Made by a program: the position numbers and the translations under genes
NCBI RefSeq assembly: GCF_019204025.1
Contig: NZ_JAGSPB010000001.1
Coordinates: forward strand, 186,001-250,000
DNA length: 64,000 nucleotides
Direction: 5' to 3'
Source: Erythrobacter ani
GTDB taxonomy: Bacteria; Pseudomonadota; Alphaproteobacteria; Sphingomonadales; Sphingomonadaceae
Notes under the pieces: model-generated
Told to the model about the DNA's origin: nothing
Seen by the model: only the letters and a program-made list of their open reading frames with translations
Database searches by the model: none
Shown here: one piece after another, positions 52,070 through 60,320 of the stretch
Layout of the letters: each line of letters begins with the position of its first letter
How positions within the stretch are numbered: the stretch's first letter is position 1

Positions 52070-52213
52070 CGCGTTCGCCTCGCCCATCGAATCATCACCG
52101 CTAAGGGAACGAGAGTAGAACAAAGAGGGATCAGGTCAAGTAAATCGTGGAATTTCCGCGCTGTCTGGCATCGCAATTGAACCAATTGCGCCTAACACCC
52201 GACTACACTTGTG

Positions 52214-52783
52214 ATGACCGAAAAATCTTGCCCTCCTGCGCCGAAACCCGGCATTCTGTTCGACGAATTGCTCGTCGTGATGGTGCAGCAGGGTGACCGC
52301 CACGCTTTACAGCGGCTGCATGCTCGCTGGAACGCACGGCTGGTGCGCGCTGCATATCGCTTCACCGGTGATAGCGATCTCGCGCGCGATCTGGCGCAGG
52401 AATGCTGGATCGGGATCTGGAAGGGAATCGGCAAACTGCGCGATCCGGCGCTGTTTCGCAGCTATGCCTTTGCGATCCTGCACCGGCGCGGGGCCGATCA
52501 CCTGCGCGGCCAACGTCGCATTCCGCAAACCCACGGCAGTGATCCTCCGGAACCATCAGAGCAGGCCGTCCAGGGTGAAGCGCTCGCGCTGCGAGAAGCC
52601 TTTGCCGCCCTGCCACCGGACCAGCGTCTCGCAGCGCACCTTCACTTCGTCGAGGGCTTCACTCTCGCAGAAATCGCTGCGGTTCAGGGCATCCCCACAG
52701 GCACCGCCAAGAGCCGCCTGTTCCACGCACGCCGCAAGTTGAAAGCGGCGCTGACCGAGACTTCACAAGGAGAAACGACATGA
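52214..52783 (+). CDS. ECF-type RNA polymerase sigma factor
   Basis: The 189-residue protein has sigma region 2 (LQRLHARWNARLVRAAYRFTGDSDLARDLAQECWIGIWKGI, about 34-74) and region 4 (AFAALPPDQRLAAHLHFVEGFTLAEIAAVQGIPTGTAKSRLFHARRKLKAAL, about 127-178). Regions 1.1 and 3 are absent, as in ECF sigma factors. The start is ATG 52214; a GTG immediately upstream is also possible. It overlaps the DUF6768 gene (ATGA). No anti-sigma with a typical zinc motif is adjacent, so the DUF6768 membrane protein may serve that role; this is inference. Confidence 0.88.
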   Translation: MTEKSCPPAPKPGILFDELLVVMVQQGDRHALQRLHARWNARLVRAAYRFTGDSDLARDLAQECWIGIWKGIGKLRDPALFRSYAFAILHRRGADHLRGQRRIPQTHGSDPPEPSEQAVQGEALALREAFAALPPDQRLAAHLHFVEGFTLAEIAAVQGIPTGTAKSRLFHARRKLKAALTETSQGETT

Positions 52784-53163
52784 TAACCCCCGATGATCGC
52801 ATCAAAGATGCGCTGAGCGATGATGACTATGAGTTCCTGAATGCCCTCGAAGGCGATCGCGGGCTTTTCCAGCAGATCGGCGATACCTGGAAAGGGCCGC
52901 TGGGCGGCTGGGCGAAACTGATCTTCGGCTTCACCGTGGCGATGGGAATCCTGTTCCTGTTCGTTATCTGGCAAGTCGCGCATTCTGCCGACCATCCGGT
53001 CGTTCACGCGCTATGGGCGATTGCCGGCGTCGCTTTGCTGATCATCATTGGCTTCGCAAAGGAATTTATGTTCGCGCGCATGAACATGCTGACGATCCTG
53101 CGCGAAGTGAAGAAACTTCAGGTGCAGGTCGCTTTGCTTTCGGAGGAGAAGGATCACGATTGA
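52780..53163 (+). CDS. DUF6768-like membrane protein partner of the ECF sigma factor
   Basis: The 127-residue protein has a soluble acidic N-terminus (DDRIKDALSDDDYEFLNALEGDRGLFQQ, about 5-32), two transmembrane helices (about 43-67 and 75-96) and a coiled-coil-like tail (TILREVKKLQVQVALLSEEK). In similar genomes this type of gene follows an ECF sigma factor with a short overlap, as here (ATGA). It could be an anti-sigma anchor or another regulator. It is convergent with purA. Confidence 0.78.
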   Translation: MITPDDRIKDALSDDDYEFLNALEGDRGLFQQIGDTWKGPLGGWAKLIFGFTVAMGILFLFVIWQVAHSADHPVVHALWAIAGVALLIIIGFAKEFMFARMNMLTILREVKKLQVQVALLSEEKDHD

Positions 53164-53165
53164 GC

Positions 53166-53193
53166 CGGCGGCGCGTATCACCCAACGCCGCCG
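53166..53193. terminator. Hairpin between the DUF6768-like gene and purA
   Basis: The eight-base stem CGGCGGCG / CGCCGCCG encloses 12 bases between convergent gene ends. There is no T-run, so it may be a weak bidirectional stop. Confidence 0.4.
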
Positions 53194-53202
53194 CATATGT
53201 GG

Positions 53203-54492
53203 TCAATCGACGAATGGATCGCGCATCAGGATCGTGTCGTCCCGCTCAGGGCTGGTGGATACCAACGCAACCGGGCATTCGATCAGTTCCTGCACGCGCT
53301 GGATGTACTTGATCGCATTGGCAGGCAGGTCGGCAAAGCTGCGCGCGCCTGCCGTGCTTTCGCTCCAGCCTTCCATTTCTTCGTAGATCGGTTCGACTTC
53401 GGCCTGTTCGCCGGCGTGGCTCGGCAGATAATCGTAGACATTGCCGCGCAGGCGATATCCGGTGCAGATCTTCACCGTGTCGAGCCCATCGAGCACGTCG
53501 ATCTTGGTAAGGGCGATGCCGGTCACGCCGCTGATCGCACAAGTCTGGCGAACGATGACGGCATCGAACCAGCCGACCCGGCGCTGACGCCCGGTGACAG
53601 TGCCGAATTCATGGCCCCGCTCGCCAATACCCTGTCCGACCTCATCATCGAGTTCGGTTGGAAACGGGCCGGACCCGACGCGCGTGGTGTATGCCTTGAC
53701 GATGCCGAGCACGAAGCCAGTCGAATTGGGGCCCAGGCCGGAGCCGCTCGCCGCCGTCCCGCTGACCGTGTTCGAACTGGTGACGAACGGATAGGTGCCG
53801 TGATCGACATCAAGCAGCACGCCCTGCGCACCTTCGAACAGGATCTTCGCGCCGGCCTTGCGGACTTTCTTCAATCGCTTCCACACCGGCTGCGCGAACC
53901 GCTGAACGAAGTCGGCGATGTCGCGCAATTCCTCGATCAAAGCCTCACGGTCCACCGGCGGCTGGTCGAAACCTGCCCGCAGCGCATCGTGATGCGCGCA
54001 TAGCCGGTCAAGCTGCGGGTCGAGGCTGTCGAGATGAGCAAGATCGCAGACCCGAATGGCGCGGCGCCCGACCTTGTCTTCGTAAGCGGGTCCGATACCG
54101 CGTCCGGTGGTCCCGATCTTGCCCTTGCCAGCCGCAGCCTCGCGCAAGCCATCGAGATCCCGGTGCATGGGCAGGATCAGCGGGCAATTGTCGGCAATCG
54201 CCAGGTTATCGTCATTGATGACAACGCCCTGCCCTTCGAGCTTTTCGACCTCGTCGCGCAGCGCCCATGGATCGAGCACGACGCCATTTCCGATCATGCT
54301 CATCGTGCCTGAGACGATCCCGGATGGCAGCAGGCTGAGCTTGAACACTTTCCCGTCGATGACCAGCGTGTGCCCGGCATTGTGGCCGCCCTGAAACCGG
54401 ACGACGACATCGGCGCGGCTGGCAAGCCAATCGACGATCTTGCCCTTGCCCTCATCGCCCCACTGGGCGCCGATCACGGTGACGTTGGCCAT
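53203..54492 (-). CDS. purA: Adenylosuccinate synthase
   Basis: PurA commits IMP to AMP synthesis. The 429-residue protein has [20 protein letters not shown] (about 8-27), [14 protein letters not shown] (about 35-48), [44 protein letters not shown] and [17 protein letters not shown], all standard. The length is that of the bacterial enzyme. The gene is transcribed alone, convergent with the sigma/DUF6768 pair and divergent from the alpha/beta hydrolase gene. HisZ lies downstream of that hydrolase on the same strand as purA, a common neighbourhood. Confidence 0.95.
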   Translation of the reverse strand: MANVTVIGAQWGDEGKGKIVDWLASRADVVVRFQGGHNAGHTLVIDGKVFKLSLLPSGIVSGTMSMIGNGVVLDPWALRDEVEKLEGQGVVINDDNLAIADNCPLILPMHRDLDGLREAAAGKGKIGTTGRGIGPAYEDKVGRRAIRVCDLAHLDSLDPQLDRLCAHHDALRAGFDQPPVDREALIEELRDIADFVQRFAQPVWKRLKKVRKAGAKILFEGAQGVLLDVDHGTYPFVTSSNTVSGTAASGSGLGPNSTGFVLGIVKAYTTRVGSGPFPTELDDEVGQGIGERGHEFGTVTGRQRRVGWFDAVIVRQTCAISGVTGIALTKIDVLDGLDTVKICTGYRLRGNVYDYLPSHAGEQAEVEPIYEEMEGWSESTAGARSFADLPANAIKYIQRVQELIECPVALVSTSPERDDTILMRDPFVD

Positions 54493-54676
54493 TCAAAAGC
54501 TTTCTTTACGGGTATACAAACGGCGCGGGCGTAGGCGGTTGGAAGGGTAAGGGCAAGCTGCTTGCGATGAGCCTGTGAAAAGCATCTAATACATTTCGCG
54601 ACACGGTTTCTCTTGGCCTGGTGTTCGCTTCGGTCGAGACAGGGGGATGGCGGTGCAGCATCGCGGGAGAATCGGT

Positions 54677-55702
54677 TTGAAATATGCAAGATCAGCCCTT
54701 GCCGCCTTCACTGTCTCAGCGCTTGTGGCAGCGCCGATCTTCGCCCAGCAACGCGACCGGCCATCACGTGAGTGCATTCGCGAAATCACCGAGCTGTGCG
54801 GGCGCGATCGATCCGTGATCAGGGCGTGCATGCGCGAGAATGCGGCGCAGCTTTCTGACGAATGCTCGGGCGAACTGCGCGGCCGCGCGCAACAACGCAG
54901 GGAAGCGCGCAGCGGCCCTCCTCCCCAGGCGCAAATCCGCGCAGACCGAACGGTAATTTATGGCAATGACCAGCGTCAGCAGGTCGACGTCTTCGAACCG
55001 GAAGGCGCTGTCGATGAGTTGCCACTGGTGCTCCACATCCACGGCGGCGGATGGTCGGCGGGCAATCACAAACTGGTGCAATCCAAACCGAGGCATTTCA
55101 CCGGTCAGGATTATTACTTCGCCTCGACTGGTTACCGTCTGCTCCCTGGCGTTACGGTTGAAGATCAGGCCGCCGATATCGGGGCGGCCATCCAGGCGCT
55201 CAGCGGGCAGGCCTCGGCTATAGGGTTCGATGCCGACCGGATCGTCATTATGGGTCACAGCGCGGGCGCTCACCTCGCCGCGCTGATCGGAACCGATCCG
55301 AAGTACGCCGGCGCTGCATTCGAGGCCATACGCGGCGTCATTCTACTGGACAGCGCCGGTTACGACATTCCGAAGAATATCGCTGAAGCAGCTTCGCGCA
55401 CACGGCACCTGTATCTCGATGTGTTCGGTGACGATCCTGCGCGGCAACGCGCGCTTTCGCCGGTGACATATGTTGGCGCGCCGGACGCTCCCAGCTGGCT
55501 CGCGCTTTACGTCGCGGACCGGGAGCGCTCGGCCGGGCAGGCGCAATTGCTGGCAAGCGAACTCACCGCCGCCGGAGCGAATGTGCAGGCGGTCCCGATC
55601 CCGAACACCGATCATGGACGCCTCAACCGCGAAATCGGCACCGAGGCAGGGGCCGCGCAAACGCAGGCGATCGATGCTTTCCTGAAGGACGTCTTCGGTT
55701 AA
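54677..55702 (+). CDS. Secreted alpha/beta hydrolase with N-terminal Cys-rich segment
   Basis: The 341-residue protein has a signal peptide (about 1-24), then a Cys-rich segment with Cys33, Cys41, Cys51 and Cys63 (ECIREITELCGRDRSVIRAC and LSDECSGEL) resembling a cysteine-rich GLG1-type repeat. An esterase/lipase domain follows (about 95-341). It has the oxyanion motif HIHGGGW, the nucleophile elbow GHSAGAHLAAL and a late TDHGRLN histidine. It is likely exported and hydrolyses esters. The TTG at 54677 has GGGAG seven bases upstream; ATG 54647 is an alternative with a poorer ribosome site. Its stop overlaps the RidA stop on the other strand by four bases. Confidence 0.82.
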   Translation: MKYARSALAAFTVSALVAAPIFAQQRDRPSRECIREITELCGRDRSVIRACMRENAAQLSDECSGELRGRAQQRREARSGPPPQAQIRADRTVIYGNDQRQQVDVFEPEGAVDELPLVLHIHGGGWSAGNHKLVQSKPRHFTGQDYYFASTGYRLLPGVTVEDQAADIGAAIQALSGQASAIGFDADRIVIMGHSAGAHLAALIGTDPKYAGAAFEAIRGVILLDSAGYDIPKNIAEAASRTRHLYLDVFGDDPARQRALSPVTYVGAPDAPSWLALYVADRERSAGQAQLLASELTAAGANVQAVPIPNTDHGRLNREIGTEAGAAQTQAIDAFLKDVFG

Positions 55703-56088
55703 GCCGACGCGATCACGTCGATTTCGACGAGCAGTTCGGGCAGCGCCAGCGAGCTGACCTCGACGGTCGTATCCGCCGGATAAGGCGGCGTGAAATGCTT
55801 CTTGCGCGCTTCCACGATTTTCGGGAAGTTTGCCATGTCGGTCAGGTAGATCGTCACTTTTACAATTTTGGACAGATCGCTTCCCGCGGCCTCGAGCACG
55901 CGCTCGATATTGGCGAGCGTCTGGCCGAGCTGGAGATCGAAATCATTCTCTCCGACGATCGAGCCATCCTCGGCAAGGGCTGCCTGCCCCGAAAGAAAAA
56001 CGAGGTCACCCACGCGCCATGCCGGGGCCAGCGCGTAGGGTTTCAGCGGGTCCGGATCGATCGAAACAGGCACCGGCTTTTCACTCAT
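55699..56088 (-). CDS. RidA/YjgF-family reactive intermediate deaminase
   Basis: The 129-residue protein has the RidA fold. GDLVFLSGQAALAEDGSIVG (about 25-44) and LGQTLANIERVLEAAGSDLSKIVKVTIYLTD (about 54-84) mark the family. The substrate-binding arginine is expected near the C-terminus, but the end here reads PADTTVEVSSLALPELLVEIDVIASA, with Thr-Thr rather than the usual R-x-x-V, so activity might differ. AAGAGGA precedes the ATG at 56088. It lies just downstream of hisZ on the same strand. Confidence 0.85.
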   Translation of the reverse strand: MSEKPVPVSIDPDPLKPYALAPAWRVGDLVFLSGQAALAEDGSIVGENDFDLQLGQTLANIERVLEAAGSDLSKIVKVTIYLTDMANFPKIVEARKKHFTPPYPADTTVEVSSLALPELLVEIDVIASA

Positions 56089-56108
56089 CGCACATCCTCT
56101 TCGGCAGT

Positions 56109-57215
56109 TTAAAGTTCGGCGGGTTCGCCATTCTCGAGCACGTGCGAACATCCAAGCGCGCGCGGGTCCTCGTGTTCCGATAGCTGTTCCAGCGTCCTCC
56201 ATCCCGCGCTTCGCAATTGCTCCGCCTTGCTCGCATCGAAACCGAGCGGGAGGTAAACGGTCCGCGGCGTTTCGGGCTGAGGCGCCGCTTCGGCCACGGC
56301 GTCGACGTAAATGGTAAAGCCGGTGGCCGCCTCATCACGGCCGCCGATCTGATACGTGCCTCCCCGCCCCGCCGCACCGCGCACACCGTGCGCGTAGAGG
56401 GTAAATCCGAACCAGCTCTGATATTCGAAGCCGTGGCGTTCCGTCGGGTCGAGCGTGATACGGGCAGTGTCACCGATCCGCGATGCAACCGCTTCGAGAC
56501 CTTCGAGGCGACTTTTTAGCGCACCGCCCGCATCGAGCTCGCGCAGCTTCGCCATCGCGTCTTCGAATGGCCCGGTGGCATAGAGCAAGGGCAGATAGGC
56601 CTCGCCGCCAGCGGCCTTCAGTCCGCCCGCATCCTTCGTATCCAGTTCGCGGCGCACCTGCTCGACCGTAGCGGGTGCGAGCGGCATCGCCTTCGCTGCG
56701 AGCGTGTCCACTAGATCAGGTAGAGTGAAATCGACCGAAATGCCCGTCAGCCCGGCGGCGCGAAGGGCACGTACCGCAAGAGCAACGACCTCGCCTGCGG
56801 CAGCTGCGGTGTCGGCTCCGATCAATTCGGCCCCGAGCTGCAGGCGCTCTCGTGCGGGATCGAGCTGGCTCGCACGGATCAGCGCGGTGTCGCCGCAATA
56901 GGCAAGACGCAGCGGGCGCGGCGCATTCGCCATGCTCGTCGCAGCAATCCGTCCGATCTGCGGAGTGATATCGCTGCGCAATGCCAGCGTGCGCAGGCTC
57001 GCCGGGTCGACAAAGCGGAACATCGACCGCGTGGTGATCCCCTGCATCCGATGCTCAAGCGAGCCTTCGAATTCGAGCAGGGGTGGGCGCACCCGGTCGT
57101 ATCCGTGATTGTCGAGCACATCGAGGCAGGCCCGCATCGCGGTGTTGATGCGCGCAGCCGAAGCAGGGAGGCGGTCTTCCAGCCCTTCCGGAAGGAGATC
57201 GGATGTATCAGTCAT
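56109..57215 (-). CDS. hisZ: ATP phosphoribosyltransferase regulatory subunit
   Basis: HisZ is the catalytically inactive HisRS paralogue that pairs with short HisG. The 368-residue protein has the HisRS-like core (about 10-330), with RVRPPLLEFEGSL, MFRFVDPASLRTLALRSDITPQIGRI, RLAYCGDTALIR and ERLQLGAELIG. The ends of the HisRS motif 3 are weak, as expected. Its position near serA and serC and divergent purA is typical of the group. No hisG is in the window. The ATG at 57215 fits the family start. Confidence 0.9.
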   Translation of the reverse strand: MTDTSDLLPEGLEDRLPASAARINTAMRACLDVLDNHGYDRVRPPLLEFEGSLEHRMQGITTRSMFRFVDPASLRTLALRSDITPQIGRIAATSMANAPRPLRLAYCGDTALIRASQLDPARERLQLGAELIGADTAAAAGEVVALAVRALRAAGLTGISVDFTLPDLVDTLAAKAMPLAPATVEQVRRELDTKDAGGLKAAGGEAYLPLLYATGPFEDAMAKLRELDAGGALKSRLEGLEAVASRIGDTARITLDPTERHGFEYQSWFGFTLYAHGVRGAAGRGGTYQIGGRDEAATGFTIYVDAVAEAAPQPETPRTVYLPLGFDASKAEQLRSAGWRTLEQLSEHEDPRALGCSHVLENGEPAEL

Positions 57216-57287
57216 TTCGAAACGCCGGTGCGGCGATAGCGTCCCCGGGTCAAGCCCCCAAAGGCCAAACCCGAGGACGCGCTATTT

Positions 57288-58871
57288 TCAAAAGGCCAGC
57301 GATTTGACCAATTTCACCCCTTCGAGGTTTTCAGCGTCGGTGAGCGTTTCTGCGCTCAATGGCTGGTCGAGACTCAGCAGCAGTACAGCCTCGCCGCCCG
57401 CGTCCCGCCGACCGAGGTTGAACGTGCCGATATTGATACCGCGCTCACCCAGCAGCGACCCGATCCGGCCGATGAAGCCCGGTTTGTCATCATTCACGAT
57501 GTAGAGCATGTCGCCATCGAGATCGGCTTCGATGCCAATGCCGAAAATCTCGACCAGGCGCGGCTTATCCGCACCGAACAAAGTGCCCGCAACCGAACGC
57601 GGTCCGGCGTCCGTTTCGACCGTCACGCGGATCAGCGTGTTGAACGCGCCATCGCGCTCATGCCGGATTTCGCTGACATCGAGCCCGCGCTCTTTCGCCA
57701 GATAGGGCGCGTTGACCATGTTCACAGTGTCGGAATACCGCCGCATGAACCCGGCCAGCACCGCACCTGTGATCGGCTTGCCATTGAGCTGGGCCGCAGC
57801 GCCTTCGCGCTCGATGCTGATCTTGGTGAGATTGCCGTGGGCGAGCTGACCGACGAGCGAACCGAGGCTTTCGGCGAGCGCCATGTAAGGTTTGAGCTTG
57901 GGCGCTTCCTCCGCGCTGAGCGAAGGCATGTTGAGCGCGTTGGTGACGCCGCCATTCACCAGATAATCGGCCATCTGCTCTGCTACCTGCAGCGCGACGT
58001 TGACCTGCGCTTCGGTTGTCGATGCACCAAGATGCGGTGTGCAAATGAAATTGGGTGCACCGAACAGAGGGTTTTGCGTGGCGGGTTCCTCGGCAAACAC
58101 GTCCAGCGCTGCACCTGCAACCTGGCCGCTTTCCAGGCAATCCTTGAGCGCGACCTCGTCGATCAACCCGCCGCGCGCGCAATTGACGATGCGGATGCCC
58201 GGCTTGGCGTTCTCCAGCCGCTCACGCGACAGGATGTTGCGGGTCTGATCGGTTAGCGGGGTGTGGAGCGACACGAAGTCTGCGCGCGACAGCAGGTTAT
58301 CGAGGTCGACCTTTTCGACCCCGATTTCAACCGCCCGTTCTTCGGTAAGGAAAGGATCGTAAGCGATCACTTTCATCTTGATGCCCTGCGCGCGCGCGGC
58401 GACGATCCCGCCAATGTTGCCGGCACCGATAAGGCCCAGGGTTTTTCCCGTGACCTCAACGCCCATGAAATCCTTTTTCGGCCATTCGCCCGCTTGCGTG
58501 CGGGTGTTTGCCGCGGGGATCATCCGGGCGAGCGCCATGATCATCGCAATCGCGTGCTCTGCAGTCGTGATCGAGTTTCCAAACGGGGTGTTCATCACGA
58601 CCACACCCTTGCCGCTGGCATAAGGTATATCGACATTGTCGACGCCGATGCCGGCGCGGCCAATAACCTTGAGGTTGGTCGCAGCGTCGAGAATTTCCGG
58701 CGTGACCTTGGTCGACGAACGGATCGCAAGACCGTGATATTCGCCGATGCGGGCCTTCAGTTCTTCGGGTGTCTCGCCGGTGATGACATCGACCTCGCAG
58801 CCCCGCTCTTCGAAAATGCGCGCAGCGTTGGGGTCCATCTTGTCGGAGATGAGTACTCTGGGTTTGCTCAT
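57288..58871 (-). CDS. serA: D-3-phosphoglycerate dehydrogenase
   Basis: SerA starts serine synthesis from 3-phosphoglycerate. The 527-residue protein has the type I arrangement: substrate/NAD domain (about 1-310), an intervening ASB domain (about 320-445) and an ACT domain (about 450-527) for allosteric control by serine. Signatures are GRAGIGVDNVDIPYA, GKTLGLIGAGNIGGIVAARAQG, NCARGGLIDEVALKDCLESG, and FICTPHLGASTTEAQ. The ACT domain ends GRIGSLLGERGINIGTFNLGR. serC lies directly upstream on the same strand, but a strong terminator (58948-58980) separates the two genes. Confidence 0.95.
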   Translation of the reverse strand: MSKPRVLISDKMDPNAARIFEERGCEVDVITGETPEELKARIGEYHGLAIRSSTKVTPEILDAATNLKVIGRAGIGVDNVDIPYASGKGVVVMNTPFGNSITTAEHAIAMIMALARMIPAANTRTQAGEWPKKDFMGVEVTGKTLGLIGAGNIGGIVAARAQGIKMKVIAYDPFLTEERAVEIGVEKVDLDNLLSRADFVSLHTPLTDQTRNILSRERLENAKPGIRIVNCARGGLIDEVALKDCLESGQVAGAALDVFAEEPATQNPLFGAPNFICTPHLGASTTEAQVNVALQVAEQMADYLVNGGVTNALNMPSLSAEEAPKLKPYMALAESLGSLVGQLAHGNLTKISIEREGAAAQLNGKPITGAVLAGFMRRYSDTVNMVNAPYLAKERGLDVSEIRHERDGAFNTLIRVTVETDAGPRSVAGTLFGADKPRLVEIFGIGIEADLDGDMLYIVNDDKPGFIGRIGSLLGERGINIGTFNLGRRDAGGEAVLLLSLDQPLSAETLTDAENLEGVKLVKSLAF

Positions 58872-58947
58872 GGGATTATTCCTTGGGTCAGCCGCGCGCC
58901 TCGGGGATCGCGCAGCTCATACAGTTCAATGTGGCAGTTCGATCTGG

Positions 58948-58980
58948 AAAAAAGGTGGCGGTCCGGCAGGCGGACCGCCC
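58948..58980 (-). terminator. Rho-independent terminator of serC
   Basis: On the minus strand a nine-base stem (GGCGGTCCG / CGGACCGCC) with a five-base loop is followed by ACC and six T residues. It lies four bases past the serC stop and before serA, so much transcription should end here before serA. Confidence 0.88.
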
Positions 58981-58984
58981 GGCA

Positions 58985-60163
58985 TCAGCCGTTCTTGACG
59001 GTCTCGTAAGCCCATTCGATCCACGGCAGCAGGCGTTCGATGTCTTCCGCCTCGACCGTGCCGCCGCACCAGATGCGCAGGGACGGCGGAGCGTCGCGGT
59101 AGCCGTTGAAATCGTAACCGACATTGCGCTCTTCGAGCAGCTTGACGATTTTCTTTGGCACAGCGGCTTTGTCTTCGTCCGAAAGACCGTCGTACCATTC
59201 GCCCTGGAACATCATGCACACGCCGGTATTGGTGCGCTGCGCCGGGTCGGAGACCATGTTGCGCAGCCAAGGCTTCGCCTCGATCCAGTTCTTCACCGTG
59301 TCGGCGTTTTTATTCGCACGTTCGAACAGCGTTTGTCGACCGCCGATCGACTTCGCCCATTCGAGAGCCGCGATATAGTCTTCGGTTGCGAGCAGCGAAG
59401 GCGTGTTGATCGTCGCGCCTTCGAAGATTCCGCGATTGAGCTTGTCGCCCTTTTTCATCCGGAACAGCTTGGGCAGCGGCCACGGGGGATCATAGCTTTC
59501 GATGCGCTCGACCGCCTTGGGCGAAAGGATGAGCATGCCGTGCTGAGCCTCGGACCCCATGACTTTCTGCCAACTGAAGGTCGTGGCATCGAGCTTTGCC
59601 CAGTCCATCTCCATCGCGAAGATCGCGCTGGTCGCATCGTTGATCGTGATGCCCTCACGCCCCGGCTCCAGCCAGTCGGTGTTGGGTATCATCGCGCCAC
59701 TGGTCGTGCCGTTCCAGGTGAACACCACGTCATTGCGCTGCGGGATGGTCGAAAGATCAGGGATCTCGCCATAATCGGCAGAAAGCGTCTGCAGGTTGGG
59801 CAGCTTCAGCTGCTTCACCGCATCCTGAATCCACACATTGCCAAAGCTTTCCCACGCAGCGACCGTTGCCGGGCGCGCAGGATCGAGCATCGTCCACATC
59901 GCAGCTTCGAGCGCCCCGGTATCCGATGCGGGCATGATGCCGACAATGTAGTCGTCGGGGATGCCGAGCAATTCCTTCGTCAGGTCGATGGCATATTTCA
60001 GCCGCGCCTTGCCCACAGCCGAGCGGTGGGAGCGTCCGAGCGATTCGGTTTTTAACTTGTCGAGGGACCATCCGGGGAACTTGACCGTCGGGCCGGATGA
60101 AAATTGAGGACGCTCAGGCTTGAGCGGCGGCTCATGGCTGAGCCCACGTGCATATTCAGTCAT
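58985..60163 (-). CDS. serC: Phosphoserine transaminase
   Basis: SerC makes O-phosphoserine from 3-phosphohydroxypyruvate. The 392-residue PLP enzyme begins MTEYARGLSHEPPLKPERPQF and shows FSSGPTVKFPG, IVGIMPASDTGALEAAMW, FTWNGTTSGAMIP, INDATSAIFAMEMDW and SWQKVMGSEAQHGML with the PLP lysine. This is the serC form typical of alphaproteobacteria. The ATG at 60163 follows AAGGAGAG at a good distance. The leader upstream looks like the serC RNA motif (separate entry). Confidence 0.93.
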   Translation of the reverse strand: MTEYARGLSHEPPLKPERPQFSSGPTVKFPGWSLDKLKTESLGRSHRSAVGKARLKYAIDLTKELLGIPDDYIVGIMPASDTGALEAAMWTMLDPARPATVAAWESFGNVWIQDAVKQLKLPNLQTLSADYGEIPDLSTIPQRNDVVFTWNGTTSGAMIPNTDWLEPGREGITINDATSAIFAMEMDWAKLDATTFSWQKVMGSEAQHGMLILSPKAVERIESYDPPWPLPKLFRMKKGDKLNRGIFEGATINTPSLLATEDYIAALEWAKSIGGRQTLFERANKNADTVKNWIEAKPWLRNMVSDPAQRTNTGVCMMFQGEWYDGLSDEDKAAVPKKIVKLLEERNVGYDFNGYRDAPPSLRIWCGGTVEAEDIERLLPWIEWAYETVKNG

Positions 60164-60226
60164 GTATTCTCTCCTTACAGAGAGCTCGCGCGGCGTTGGG
60201 ACCGCGTGGCCCGTTGGCCGCTCTAG
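60164..60226 (-). ncRNA. serC-motif-like structured leader upstream of serC
   Basis: On the minus strand the leader has an outer stem AGAGC/GCTCT enclosing two hairpins, GGCC-AACG-GGCC and CGCGG-TCCCAACG-CCGCG. The AAGGAGAG ribosome-binding site follows at once, and CTCTC before it can pair with GAGAG. The loops and position match what I recall of the serC RNA motif described upstream of serC in alphaproteobacteria. A covariance-model search is needed to confirm it. Confidence 0.55.
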
Positions 60227-60320
60227 TGATGTCGTTTGAGGAGTCAACGCAGGAGGCAAAGAATTGTTGCCGCTCTTACCTCTCGCAATATTTGCGACAC
60301 TCGCTTAAACGTCGCTCGCA

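Noticed and set aside
58883-60055. 390-codon open frame opposite serC
   Set aside because: Antisense shadow; no recognisable motifs.
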